Positions 28,925-36,151 of a DNA stretch of 36,151 nt are shown piece by piece. Within the stretch, counting starts at the first letter, position 1, and each line of letters begins with the position of its first letter. The position numbers and the translations under genes are program-made. This stretch comes from Geobacteraceae bacterium (GTDB lineage: Bacteria > Desulfobacterota > Desulfuromonadia > Geobacterales > Pseudopelobacteraceae). The notes beneath the pieces are model-generated. The model saw only the letters and a list, made by a program, of their open reading frames with translations. It was not told the origin of the DNA and ran no database searches. Location of the stretch: the NCBI GenBank assembly GCA_021286935.1, contig JAJTBI010000022.1, positions 1 through 36,151 of the forward strand, read 5' to 3'.

Positions 28925-29368
28925 CTAGAACAAAGTCTCCCGATTCATCAGACCATCAATAAAACCAGCGCCTTTAGGCCCTTTGTAATCAACACACTTG
29001 GCCCACGCCACCAGTGCCAGATCAAGGTCTTTTTTCTGCTCGGTTGACATGGCATCATAGCCCAACTCTTTGGCTGGTGTCAGCAGGACCTGCACAAACT
29101 GGCGATAATCAACCGATGCGGGCAGCTTTTCCACCACGCAGGTACAGTAATTTTCAACGCCCACCACCTTCATGCACTGCTCACGTTTGGCAGGTATCGA
29201 CTGTTTTTTCAATTTCAGTGCGGTCAGTTCAGTAATCTGCTGTTCAAGTTTCTTGATTTTTTCCATCAGCTCAGCCTGTTTTTTAGGGTCCATCTCATCG
29301 GCAGCCTGGGCCGCACCATTCCAGACCACACAGCTAACCAACAGCAGGCACAGCACCATCTTTTTCAT
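28925..29368 (-). CDS. Exported coiled-coil protein with Cys cluster, unknown function
   Basis: A 147-residue protein with a signal peptide (ends AAQAADEM) and a Lys/Glu-rich coiled coil at about 28-60 (KKQAELMEKIKKLEQQITEL). Cys65 and a CTC pair near 75-77 precede a helical tail with another Cys. It is likely periplasmic, with one or two disulfides or a metal site. I do not recognise a family. ATG follows GAGGTGATAC. It lies 79 bases downstream of the YbhR-like gene, perhaps a separate unit. Confidence 0.68.
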   Translation of the reverse strand: MKKMVLCLLLVSCVVWNGAAQAADEMDPKKQAELMEKIKKLEQQITELTALKLKKQSIPAKREQCMKVVGVENYCTCVVEKLPASVDYRQFVQVLLTPAKELGYDAMSTEQKKDLDLALVAWAKCVDYKGPKGAGFIDGLMNRETLF

Positions 29369-29447
29369 GTATCACCTCGTCAGATTATGATGCAAATCAG
29401 CCAAATGACCTTAACCAGTCACCCTGCACTTGTCAACCAGAACAAAA

Positions 29448-30575
29448 TCAACCCACGGTCTTCCTGAAGCGTGCCACTGCAACGCCAAGCACGACACTGC
29501 CAATCAAGAGCAGCATCAGCATCTGTTTCCACAGGATCAGCAGCCCCACCCCCTTCAGGTAAAGACCACGAATAATCTCCATATACCAGCGTACCGGGTT
29601 AATCACCGTCAGCCACTGCACCGGTAGTGGCATATTCTCAACCGGAAAGGCGAAGCCGGACAGCAGCATGGCAATGAATATCACAAAAAAAGCGCTCATC
29701 TTGGCCTGTTGCTGGGTCTGGCTGATGGTAGAGATAAACAGCCCGGTCCCCAATGAGCTCATCAAGAACAGGCCGGTGGTCACAATCAGCAGCGTAAGAC
29801 TACCCCGCACCGGCACGCGGAACACCAGCCAGCCCACCAGGCTGATCAGAAACACATTGGCATAGCCGATCAGTACAAACGGCAAGGTTTTGCCCAGGAT
29901 AAACTCATACTTACGGATCGGGGTCACAATCACCTGCTCAATGGTGCCGATCTCCTTTTCCCGCACTACCGCCATGGCTGACAGCAACATGGTAATGATA
30001 TAGAGGATATTGGCAATTACCGCCGGCACGTAAAAAGGCGGGCTGGCCAGATCAGGATTAAACCAGGCCCGGCTCTCCATCCGCACCGCACTGGGCAGCA
30101 ACGGGCCACCGCTGCGGGCCGCCTGTTCCGTTAACAACTGAATATTGCGGGCCTCGCTAAAGCGGGAGAGATAGCCCAGGATCACTCCGGCGGTATTGGA
30201 ATCAGCCCCATCAACCAAGGCCTGCACACTGGCGGTCTGACCGCGCCCCAGCTTCTCTGCAAGACCATGGTTAATAACAAGCGCCACCCGTATCCTGCCG
30301 GAATCTAGCAGCTTGGAAGCCTGACGTTCATCATCCAGATTGGCCACCTGACGAAAATGGCCGGACGCAAACAACATGGTCAAAAGCTCACGACTTTGAG
30401 GGGAATTATCCCGGTCAATCACTGCCGTAGGAATCTGACGCACATCCATATTAACCGCATAGCCGAAGATAACGGTCTGGATCATCGGCAGAATAAACAG
30501 CACCACCCGCATCCGTGGGTCACGGAAGGTCTGGATGAACTCCTTGATCAACATGGCTTTCAGGCGTTCGAACAT
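29448..30575 (-). CDS. ABC-2 type exporter permease (YbhR-like)
   Basis: A 375-residue inner-membrane protein of the YhhJ/YbhS/YbhR class. It opens with the typical MLIKEFIQTFRDPRMRVVLFILPMIQTVIFGYAVNMDV (one membrane helix), a periplasmic domain of about 140 residues, then five helices with MAVVREKEIGTIEQVIVTPIRKYEFILGK and VNPVRWYMEIIRGLYLKGVG. It should pair with the other permease next to it. The start is two bases after the stop of the neighbour. Substrate unknown; drugs or lipids are possible for the family. Confidence 0.92.
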   Translation of the reverse strand: MFERLKAMLIKEFIQTFRDPRMRVVLFILPMIQTVIFGYAVNMDVRQIPTAVIDRDNSPQSRELLTMLFASGHFRQVANLDDERQASKLLDSGRIRVALVINHGLAEKLGRGQTASVQALVDGADSNTAGVILGYLSRFSEARNIQLLTEQAARSGGPLLPSAVRMESRAWFNPDLASPPFYVPAVIANILYIITMLLSAMAVVREKEIGTIEQVIVTPIRKYEFILGKTLPFVLIGYANVFLISLVGWLVFRVPVRGSLTLLIVTTGLFLMSSLGTGLFISTISQTQQQAKMSAFFVIFIAMLLSGFAFPVENMPLPVQWLTVINPVRWYMEIIRGLYLKGVGLLILWKQMLMLLLIGSVVLGVAVARFRKTVG

Positions 30576-30577
30576 GG

Positions 30578-31723
30578 CTATCCCAGCTTCTTTTTAAACT
30601 TCAGCACCGCCACGGACAGGATCAACGCGGCAAAGCCCACCAGGAACAGGGCCTGGGGCCAGAGGGTCTCCATCCCCACATCTTTAAGGTAGATCCCCCG
30701 CAGGATGGTGACAAAATAGCGGGCCACCACAATATGGCTGACCGCCTGAATCGGGGCTGGCATATTCTCCAACGGAAAGATGAAACCGGACAGCAGAAAG
30801 GCGGGAAGCACGGTGACCAACAGTGCCAGCTGGCTGGCCAACAGCTGGCTCTTGGCAATAATGCTGATCAGCATCCCCACTGCCAGCGCCCCCACCAGAA
30901 ACAGCAGCGACAATCCAGACAACAGCAGCAGGCTACCTTTGAGTGGCACACTGAAGACATAGTAGCCAACCCCAACTGACAGCACCAGATCAACCACACC
31001 GATGCAGAAATAAGGGGCCAGCTTACCGATGATCAGCTCCCATTTACGAACCGGCATGGTCACGATCTGTTCCATGGTGCCGGTCTCCCATTCCCGCGCC
31101 ATACTGAGCGAGGTGAGGAGCGCGGCCACGATCATCATGATCACCGGGATCAGGCCGGGAAAGATGAAGTTACGGGAGACCAGGTCGCTGTTAAACCAGA
31201 CTCTGGGACGTATTTCCAACGGTATCGGCTGCGTTGCCTGTTGAGAAAAGCGGCGCTGCAGGGCAGCCAGACTGATCAGACGTGACCAGGTCAATACAAT
31301 CGCCTCGGCATACCCCTGGGCAATGGTGGCAGTATTGGGGTCGCTACCATCCAGAATAAGCTGCAGGACCGGCTGCGTACCGGCATCAAGCCTGCCTGCA
31401 AAGTCAGTTGGTATCACCAGCGCAATCAAGGCATCCCGCCGGTCAACCGCCTGTTCAAGCTGTCGGTAAGAGGCGACATGCTGACGCAACGAAAAGTAGC
31501 GTGAACCTTCAAACTGACTGATAAGCTCGCGACTCTGGGGAGTATTGCTCTGATCCCAAACCGCCAGCGGTACCCGATCCACATCAAGAGTCAGGGCATA
31601 GCCAAACAGAAACAGCATGATCAGCGGCATCAAGATGCCGAGGGCCAGACTGCGCGGATCCCGCAGTACATGCAGAAACTCCTTGCGACCCACGGCGGTT
31701 ATGCGACATAGGAAGAGCGGCAT
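30578..31723 (-). CDS. ABC-2 type exporter permease (YbhS-like)
   Basis: A 381-residue paralogue of the neighbouring permease, with the same layout: FLHVLRDPRSLALGILMPLIMLFLFGYALTLDV, a periplasmic domain, then MAREWETGTMEQIVTMPVRKWELIIGK and further helices to VLKFKKKLG. The ATG lies in a TGATG overlap with the ATPase stop, so synthesis is coupled. The two permeases probably form a heterodimer. Confidence 0.92.
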   Translation of the reverse strand: MPLFLCRITAVGRKEFLHVLRDPRSLALGILMPLIMLFLFGYALTLDVDRVPLAVWDQSNTPQSRELISQFEGSRYFSLRQHVASYRQLEQAVDRRDALIALVIPTDFAGRLDAGTQPVLQLILDGSDPNTATIAQGYAEAIVLTWSRLISLAALQRRFSQQATQPIPLEIRPRVWFNSDLVSRNFIFPGLIPVIMMIVAALLTSLSMAREWETGTMEQIVTMPVRKWELIIGKLAPYFCIGVVDLVLSVGVGYYVFSVPLKGSLLLLSGLSLLFLVGALAVGMLISIIAKSQLLASQLALLVTVLPAFLLSGFIFPLENMPAPIQAVSHIVVARYFVTILRGIYLKDVGMETLWPQALFLVGFAALILSVAVLKFKKKLG

Positions 31724-33255
31724 CAGACAGCCCCCTCCTGCTTGTCCCGTTCTTCAATCAGATCAATAAAGACCTGCTCCAGGCTGGGCAGCATACCATC
31801 GACAACCCGCTGCTGCTTCAGTTCCAGCGGTGTGCCGACCGCCACCAGTTCTCCCCGATAGATCAGGGCCAGGCGATCACAGTATTCAGCCTCATCCATG
31901 TAGTGGGTGGTGACAAAGACCGTAACACCATCCGCTGCTAGGTGGTGGATCAGCTGCCAGAAACGGCGACGGTTGAGGGGATCAACCCCGGCAGTGGGTT
32001 CATCCAGAAAGATGATCGGCGGCTTGTGCAGCAGGGCGCAGCCCAGAGCCAGCCGCTGCCTCCAGCCTGCAGAGAGCTCACCGGCCTTGGAATGACGACG
32101 TTCAGTCAGACCGGCCATCTCAATCACCCAATCGGCCCGCTCAGTCAGCTCCTTTGCAGACAACCGGTAGATGCCACCGTAGAAGGCGATATTCTCTGCC
32201 ACGGTCAGGTCTTCATACAGGGAGAATTTCTGGCTCATGTAGCCGATGTTTTCCTTGATCAGCTCGGCCTGGGTGGCAACATCAAAGCCCGCTACCTGCC
32301 CGTCTCCACTGCTCGGTTCCAGGATGCCGCACAGCATCCTGATGGTGGTGGATTTCCCGGCACCGTTGGGCCCCAAAAAGCCAAAGATTTCCCCTTTCGG
32401 CACGGTAAGACTGATCTTGTTGACGGCAACAAAATCACCAAAGCAGCGGGTCAGCCCCTCAAGGGTGACCGCAGGGACAGCGCATCGCAGATCAGGTGCC
32501 GGCCTGCGCTTGACCGCCGTATCCGCCCCTTCTCCCATGACAGTGATAAAGACATCTTCAAGAGTGGGATGTTCAATAACCGGATCTGCCAGAGCCTTCA
32601 GGTTCTGCGGCGTGTCACAGGCCAAAAGCTGGCCGTGATGCAGCAGCCCAACCCGATGACAGCGTTCCGCCTCATCCAGATAGGCAGTAGCCACCACAAT
32701 GGTGACCCCTTCAGCCAGCAACGTATCGAGAATACGCCAGAAATCGCGGCGGGAGACCGGATCAACGCCGTTGGTAGGCTCATCAAGGAACAGTACCGTG
32801 GGGGTATGGATCAGGGCACAGCAAAGCCCCAGTTTCTGTTTCATGCCGCCGGACAGGGCACCGGCACGACGCTTGACAAACGGCTGCAGGCCGCTCATGG
32901 CCAGGAGACGCTCGGCCCGAGTGGTCCACTCCCCCTTTGGCACGCCGAAGATATCTGCATGAAAGCGGATATTTTCCATCACGGTCAGATCAGGGTAAAG
33001 CCCGAAGCGTTGGCTCATATAACCGATATGGGAGCGGACCGGCTCCAGATCATGGCAGGGACAGCCCAGCACCGTGGCCGCGCCACTGCTGGCATCCAGC
33101 ACACCGGTCATCATTCGCAGGGTGGTGGTCTTACCGGCTCCGTCAGACCCCACCAACCCGAACAGTTCACCCTTGGGAATGGTAAGATTCAGATCATCAA
33201 CGGCAGTCAGGTCAGCGAAGCGTTTGGTGAGGTTGGAGATTTCAATAGCATGCAT
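31723..33255 (-). CDS. ABC exporter ATPase with two fused nucleotide-binding domains (YbhF-like)
   Basis: A 510-residue cytoplasmic ATPase. NBD1 has GSDGAGKTT, LSGGMKQKLGL and VLFLDEPTNGVD; NBD2 has GPNGAGKST, LSAGWRQRLALG and IIFLDEPTAGVD. The switch His is present only in NBD2 (TTHYMDEAEYCD); NBD1 reads VATAYLDEAERCH, so the second domain may do most of the hydrolysis. It couples to the two permeases. The ATG is preceded by a weak ribosome site and follows the HlyD gene by 14 bases. Confidence 0.93.
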   Translation of the reverse strand: MHAIEISNLTKRFADLTAVDDLNLTIPKGELFGLVGSDGAGKTTTLRMMTGVLDASSGAATVLGCPCHDLEPVRSHIGYMSQRFGLYPDLTVMENIRFHADIFGVPKGEWTTRAERLLAMSGLQPFVKRRAGALSGGMKQKLGLCCALIHTPTVLFLDEPTNGVDPVSRRDFWRILDTLLAEGVTIVVATAYLDEAERCHRVGLLHHGQLLACDTPQNLKALADPVIEHPTLEDVFITVMGEGADTAVKRRPAPDLRCAVPAVTLEGLTRCFGDFVAVNKISLTVPKGEIFGFLGPNGAGKSTTIRMLCGILEPSSGDGQVAGFDVATQAELIKENIGYMSQKFSLYEDLTVAENIAFYGGIYRLSAKELTERADWVIEMAGLTERRHSKAGELSAGWRQRLALGCALLHKPPIIFLDEPTAGVDPLNRRRFWQLIHHLAADGVTVFVTTHYMDEAEYCDRLALIYRGELVAVGTPLELKQQRVVDGMLPSLEQVFIDLIEERDKQEGAV

Positions 33256-33269
33256 AGGACTGCGCTGGA

Positions 33270-34259
33270 TTACGGCGTTGCAATCACGGCATCCACCGGC
33301 ATACCCGGCTTCAGCTCCTGCTTTGGGTTGGCAATGGTAATCTTGATCCGGTAGACCAGCTTGACCCGCTCTGTTTCAGTCTGGACATTGCGGGGGGTAA
33401 ATTCCGCCTCAGAGGCGATAAAGCTGACCGTCCCCTGATACTTCCTGCCTTTCCAGGTATCACTGGTTACGGTGGCCAACTGCCCCAACTTGACTTTGCC
33501 CAGTTGCGTCTCCGGTAGATAGGCACGTACCCAGACCTCATCCAGTTTGGCCACGGTAATCACCGGGCTACCCGCTGCCAGCAGTTCACCCGGCTCGGCA
33601 TGCTTTGCCATAACAGTACCGCCAAGCGGTGCCGTAAGCATTGTTTGAGACAAGCGTGTGTCAGCCAGAGAACGTGCTGCTGCAGCCCCTTCCAACCGGG
33701 CTTGGGCCTGTTTTACAGCATCCTGACGTGGGCCGGCCTTCACCAGTCTGAGCCGTTCCTCCCCCTCACGCACTGCGGCGGCGGTTGCATCTTTTGCAGC
33801 CCGGGCAGCATCAAGCTCCTTACGGGGAATCACCTCTTTCTTGAACAACGCCTCAGCCCTGACCGCATCCTGGGCTGCCCGTTCCGCCTCAGCCTTAAGC
33901 CGGGCAAGGGTAGCTGCACTGGCAGCAATCTCTTCCTGACGGCTGCCAGCCTTCAGATCTGCCAGAGCGGCCTGTGCTGCCTGCTGATCTGCTGCCCGTG
34001 CTGTGCGTTCATCTTTCAGCTCATCATCCTCCAGCCGGGCAACAATCTGCCCTGCTTTTACCTGCTGTCCCTCATCAACCAGCCGTTCCTTCAGCCGCCC
34101 CGGCACTTTGAAGGAAACTGCCACCGTGGTAGCTTCAATTGTTCCGGTAAGTCTGAGTTCACCACCATTCGCCGTGTGGTTCCGTCGAATAACGACACCT
34201 GCCACCAGTGCAACAACCGCTGCTGCACCAAGTAGTATGAAAAATATTTTTTTGTTCAT
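33270..34259 (-). CDS. HlyD/YbhG-type periplasmic membrane-fusion protein
   Basis: A 329-residue protein with one N-terminal membrane helix (FFILLGAAAVVALVAGVVI), an RND/HlyD lipoyl half (TIEATTVAVSFKVPGRLKERLVDEGQQVKAGQIVARLE), an Ala/Arg-rich coiled coil of about 110 residues, the second lipoyl half (LTAPLGGTVMAKHAEPGELLAAGS) and a beta-barrel ending GMPVDAVIATP. It links the inner-membrane exporter to an outer-membrane channel of the TolC type, which is not in the window. ATG follows GGGAG. It is first in the four-gene ybh-like unit. A CecR-type TetR regulator that often begins such units is absent here. Confidence 0.92.
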   Translation of the reverse strand: MNKKIFFILLGAAAVVALVAGVVIRRNHTANGGELRLTGTIEATTVAVSFKVPGRLKERLVDEGQQVKAGQIVARLEDDELKDERTARAADQQAAQAALADLKAGSRQEEIAASAATLARLKAEAERAAQDAVRAEALFKKEVIPRKELDAARAAKDATAAAVREGEERLRLVKAGPRQDAVKQAQARLEGAAAARSLADTRLSQTMLTAPLGGTVMAKHAEPGELLAAGSPVITVAKLDEVWVRAYLPETQLGKVKLGQLATVTSDTWKGRKYQGTVSFIASEAEFTPRNVQTETERVKLVYRIKITIANPKQELKPGMPVDAVIATP

Positions 34260-34355
34260 CCAGCCACTCCCTTACACCTGCATTCTGAGACTACCTTAAT
34301 AGCACAACCACCATCTGGCGGCTATACTGCAACCAGACCAGTTCAGATCTATAGG

Positions 34356-34393
34356 CAAAAAAATACTCCTGAAACCGGCAGGCTTCAGGAGTA
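34356..34393 (-). terminator. Rho-independent terminator after the YjfB-like gene
   Basis: Minus strand: TACTCCTGAA pairs with TTCAGGAGTA around a short inner stem, directly followed by a seven-T run. It is 28 bases from the stop at 34421 and separates this gene from the exporter unit. Confidence 0.88.
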
Positions 34394-34420
34394 GACAGAA
34401 TGGTATGCGCTGTTTCTACG

Positions 34421-34612
34421 TTAAGCGTAGGTAGAAAAACCGGAAACAGAACTTTGAGTCGGCTGCGGCATCGACTGAGCACCCTTTTGGATCATCTCCG
34501 CAATCTTGCTCTGTGACTCTGCATTCATCTTGATCATGGATGCCGACAGCGCCTGTTGGGTTTGGGATGACTGCATAAGAGTTGCGGCACCTGCTATCGA
34601 GCTTACGTCCAT
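34421..34612 (-). CDS. YjfB-like putative motility protein
   Basis: A 63-residue protein beginning MDVSSIAGAATLMQSSQTQQALSASMIKMNAE, which matches the start of YjfB-like motility proteins, a small family often linked with flagellar genes; its function is not established. The centre is a short helix and the tail is Gln/Ser/Pro-rich. ATG at 34612 follows an excellent GAAGGAGGTG; the reading to 34762 is too long and overlaps tadA's leader. No flagellar gene is nearby. Confidence 0.75.
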   Translation of the reverse strand: MDVSSIAGAATLMQSSQTQQALSASMIKMNAESQSKIAEMIQKGAQSMPQPTQSSVSGFSTYA

Positions 34613-34751
34613 GGTTGCACCTCCTTCTCTTGTAGTTAGTATTCCACTCTCACCTAAATAATGCAAATATTTATTGGACGATCTGTACCGACATTCATTA
34701 TTATCCCCACCTGACAGTTTTTTAAAATGGCATGACAGGAAACACAACCAA

Positions 34752-35237
34752 ATGTTGCACACTCACGATTACTGGATGAACAAGGCGCTACTGGAGGCAC
34801 GGAAAGCTGAGGCCATTGCTGAGGTACCGATAGGCTGTGTCATTGTACATGACAACAAGATTATTGCCCGTGCTCACAACCTGCGGGAGACCAAGCAAGA
34901 CCCTGCTGCCCATGCCGAACTGCTGGCCATCCGCAAGGCGGCCCGTAAACTGGGCAGCTGGCGTCTGCTTGACACCACACTGTATGTTACCCTTGAGCCA
35001 TGCCTGATGTGCATGGGAGCCATTCTTTTAGCCCGCATACCAACGGTGGTCTTTGGCTGCTTTGACCCCAAAGCCGGTGCTGCCGGATCATTATTTGACC
35101 TTTCCAACGACCCGCGACTTAATCACCGTTTCGATCTGATAGCCAATGTGCGTAAAGATGAGTGCTCTGGCCTGCTGACTTCCTTCTTTGCCGATCTACG
35201 TCGCAAGCGTCGTACTGCCCACTCACAGCAGGGTTGA
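34752..35237 (+). CDS. tadA: tRNA-specific adenosine deaminase
   Basis: A 161-residue zinc enzyme that deaminates wobble adenosine 34 of tRNA-Arg(ACG) to inosine. The zinc and catalytic motif HAELLAI (His54, Glu56) and PCLMCMGAI (Cys84, Cys87) are in place, with VPIGCVIV and FGCFDPKAGAAGSL as in TadA. ATG at 34752 is chosen for AGGAA upstream and the family's N-terminus; a longer in-frame ORF from 34674 is not supported. It sits next to two tRNA genes. Confidence 0.94.
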   Translation: MLHTHDYWMNKALLEARKAEAIAEVPIGCVIVHDNKIIARAHNLRETKQDPAAHAELLAIRKAARKLGSWRLLDTTLYVTLEPCLMCMGAILLARIPTVVFGCFDPKAGAAGSLFDLSNDPRLNHRFDLIANVRKDECSGLLTSFFADLRRKRRTAHSQQG

Positions 35238-35298
35238 GTTTTTTGGTCGTATGATGTATAGACAATGCGGCCTGAGCAATCAGGCCGTTTGCTTCACT

Positions 35299-35386
35299 GG
35301 AGGGGTGTCCGAGAGGTCGAAGGTGACAGACTCGAAATCTGTTGTACCGCAAGGTACCCAGGGTTCGAATCCCTGCCCCTCCGCCA
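35299..35386 (+). tRNA. tRNA-Ser (anticodon CGA)
   Basis: An 88-base tRNA with encoded CCA. The acceptor stem GGAGGGG pairs with CCCCTCC. The anticodon arm is ACAGA-CTCGAAA-TCTGT, giving anticodon CGA for serine UCG codons. A long variable arm (GTTGTACCGCAAGGTACCC) fits serine tRNA, and the T arm is GGGTTCGAATCCC. A terminator follows nine bases later. Confidence 0.95.
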
Positions 35387-35394
35387 TATATTAG

Positions 35395-35428
35395 AAGGCT
35401 TACAGAGCAAATCTGTAAGCCTTTTTTT
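35395..35428 (+). terminator. Rho-independent terminator after tRNA-Ser
   Basis: AAGGCTTACAGA pairs perfectly with TCTGTAAGCCTT around GCAAA, followed by five more T. A classic intrinsic terminator. Confidence 0.93.
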
Positions 35429-35456
35429 ATAGCTTGGGCAGATATGGTTAACAAAA

Positions 35457-35488
35457 AAGGGGTTACGTCAAATGACGTAACCCCTTTA
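35457..35488 (-). terminator. Terminator after tRNA-Phe (near-perfect palindrome)
   Basis: AAAGGGGTTACGTCA and TGACGTAACCCCTTT form arms of 15 bases with almost no loop, and the minus-strand continuation is TTTTTTG. It lies eight bases after the CCA end of the minus-strand tRNA-Phe. It may also stop plus-strand reading, since ATTTTC follows. Confidence 0.8.
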
Positions 35489-35495
35489 TTTTCAT

Positions 35496-35571
35496 GGTGC
35501 CCGGAGCCGGAGTCGAACCAGCGACACGTGGATTTTCAGTCCACTGCTCTACCAACTGAGCTATCCGGGCG
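35496..35571 (-). tRNA. tRNA-Phe (anticodon GAA)
   Basis: A 76-base tRNA read on the minus strand, with encoded CCA. It begins GCCCGGATAGCTCAGTTGG, the anticodon arm is TGGACTGAAAATCCA with anticodon GAA, the T arm is CTGGTTCGACTCCGG and the acceptor closes with TCCGGGC-A-CCA. It lies downstream of the radical SAM/SPASM gene on the same strand. Confidence 0.95.
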
Positions 35572-35618
35572 AAGAGCTTTTGTTTATAAAGGTTGTCTGG
35601 GCGTATGTCAACACCAAA

Positions 35619-36151
35619 TTACTTGAGCGACCGAATCGGCACATAATTACAGAACGGTTCTTCTGCCATATAGTCGCCATACACAGCGTCTGCCCTAGCC
35701 CTACAGCCTCCACAAACATGTATGAACTCGCACTCACCACACTTGCCTTTGTATGCCTTAAAATCACGAAGATCCTGAAATATTTTGGAGTTTTCCCAAA
35801 TTTCCCTGAACGGCGTCGTTTTAACATTCCCGGCCACACGATGAAAGTAGGAGCATGGCTTGACATTACCAAAACAGTCGATCAGACAGATTGTCTGCGC
35901 TGCAATACAGCCCTTCCCTCCCCCGGTTGAAAACGTCAGACTACGCCGTTCAAATTTTATCCCCTCCTGTTTCGCGCGTTGCGGCACAAAACGGTAGTAA
36001 TGGGGGGCGCAGGTAGGACGCATCAAAATATCGTCCTCCAGCTTCTCCTGCTGATAGTGCCACTCCAGAATTTCTTCATAGTCCTCTTTACTGATCAGTT
36101 CATTCATGATCTCTTCGCCACGACCAGTGGGCACAATCATAAACATATACC
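35619..36151 (-). CDS. Radical SAM/SPASM protein, heme-synthesis (AhbD/NirJ) type, 3' part
   Basis: Only the C-terminal part is visible; the frame is open through the edge of the window, so the start and the radical SAM CxxxCxxC motif lie beyond it. The fragment begins FMIVPTGRG, seen in AhbC/AhbD/NirJ proteins, then [34 protein letters not shown] and a SPASM Cys set [24 protein letters not shown]...EPFCNY. This best fits AhbD, which converts Fe-coproporphyrin to heme in the siroheme-dependent route, but AhbC and NirJ are close relatives. The tRNA-Phe gene follows after about 50 bases. Confidence 0.78.
   Translation of the reverse strand, partial: YMFMIVPTGRGEEIMNELISKEDYEEILEWHYQQEKLEDDILMRPTCAPHYYRFVPQRAKQEGIKFERRSLTFSTGGGKGCIAAQTICLIDCFGNVKPCSYFHRVAGNVKTTPFREIWENSKIFQDLRDFKAYKGKCGECEFIHVCGGCRARADAVYGDYMAEEPFCNYVPIRSLK

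Noticed and set aside
31942..33354. 470-codon plus-strand open frame
   Set aside because: It is antisense to the double ATPase and the HlyD start; the minus-strand proteins show complete ABC motifs, while this frame encodes no recognisable domain.
35188..35394. 68-codon plus-strand open frame
   Set aside because: Covers tRNA-Ser; the sequence is explained by the tRNA.
35342..35626. 94-codon plus-strand open frame
   Set aside because: Runs through the end of tRNA-Ser, two terminators and the complement of tRNA-Phe.

Overview
The window looks like a stretch of chromosome from a Geobacter-like deltaproteobacterium (Desulfuromonadia/Geobacterales). This is inferred from gene content only: a NiFe-hydrogenase maturation cluster with a very His-rich HypB, hopanoid-tailoring genes hpnJ-hpnK, a DUF6178-type protein, an AhbD/NirJ-like radical SAM/SPASM protein, many short exported proteins and a sigma-54-type promoter. 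No taxonomic calculation was possible. I see no insertion sequence, prophage, CRISPR array or attachment site.

Layout. 1-1007 (+): 3' end of a PPK2-type polyphosphate kinase, then a CheX-like phosphatase. 1004-6929 (-): hypB-hypF-hypC-hypD, which runs directly into a membrane-anchored globin-coupled sensor and a YqeG-type HAD phosphatase. 7019-8809 (-): an MsbA-like ABC exporter. 9019-13452 (+): cysK, a small membrane protein, then cobU-cobT-cobS-cobC for nucleotide-loop assembly of cobalamin. 13568-19512: mostly exported or small proteins of unknown role. They include a 970-residue exported protein, a DUF3467-like protein, two tandem ~50-residue membrane peptides behind a sigma-54-like promoter, a ComEA-like helix-hairpin-helix protein and a 110-residue exported protein. 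19648-23189 (+): hpnJ-hpnK-small EamA/SMR-type transporter-proC, one tightly coupled operon. 23412-26345 (+): a B12-binding-type radical SAM protein of unknown substrate and a DUF6178-like protein. 26399-27855 (-): a 56-residue Cys-rich protein coupled to a polysaccharide deacetylase, and a universal stress protein. 28037-28819 (+): an IclR-family regulator with a clear promoter and terminator. 28925-34612 (-): an exported coiled-coil protein, a complete YbhGFSR-type exporter (HlyD, double ATPase, two ABC-2 permeases) and a YjfB-like protein. 34752-36151: tadA, tRNA-Ser(CGA), tRNA-Phe(GAA) and the 3' end of a heme-type radical SAM/SPASM gene.

How parts fit. HypB/C/D/F make and insert the Fe(CN)2CO and Ni parts of a NiFe hydrogenase that is not in the window; hypA and hypE are also not here. 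A heme-globin sensor in the same transcription unit suggests, by inference only, a gas-sensing link to hydrogenase assembly. CobU/T/S/C turn adenosylcobinamide and DMB into cobalamin, which the nearby B12-type radical SAM protein might use.

Most unusual region: 17907-18553. Two paralogous MKAK-starting single-span membrane peptides lie downstream of a TGGCAC-N5-TTGTA promoter. Three TGTTGCA/TGCAACA-type palindromes sit about 145-230 bp upstream of it, the arrangement expected of enhancer sites for a sigma-54 activator. A 56-residue Cys-rich gene at 26399-26569 is easily missed because it begins with TTG. hypF has no ATG, GTG or TTG that would preserve its N-terminal acylphosphatase strand.
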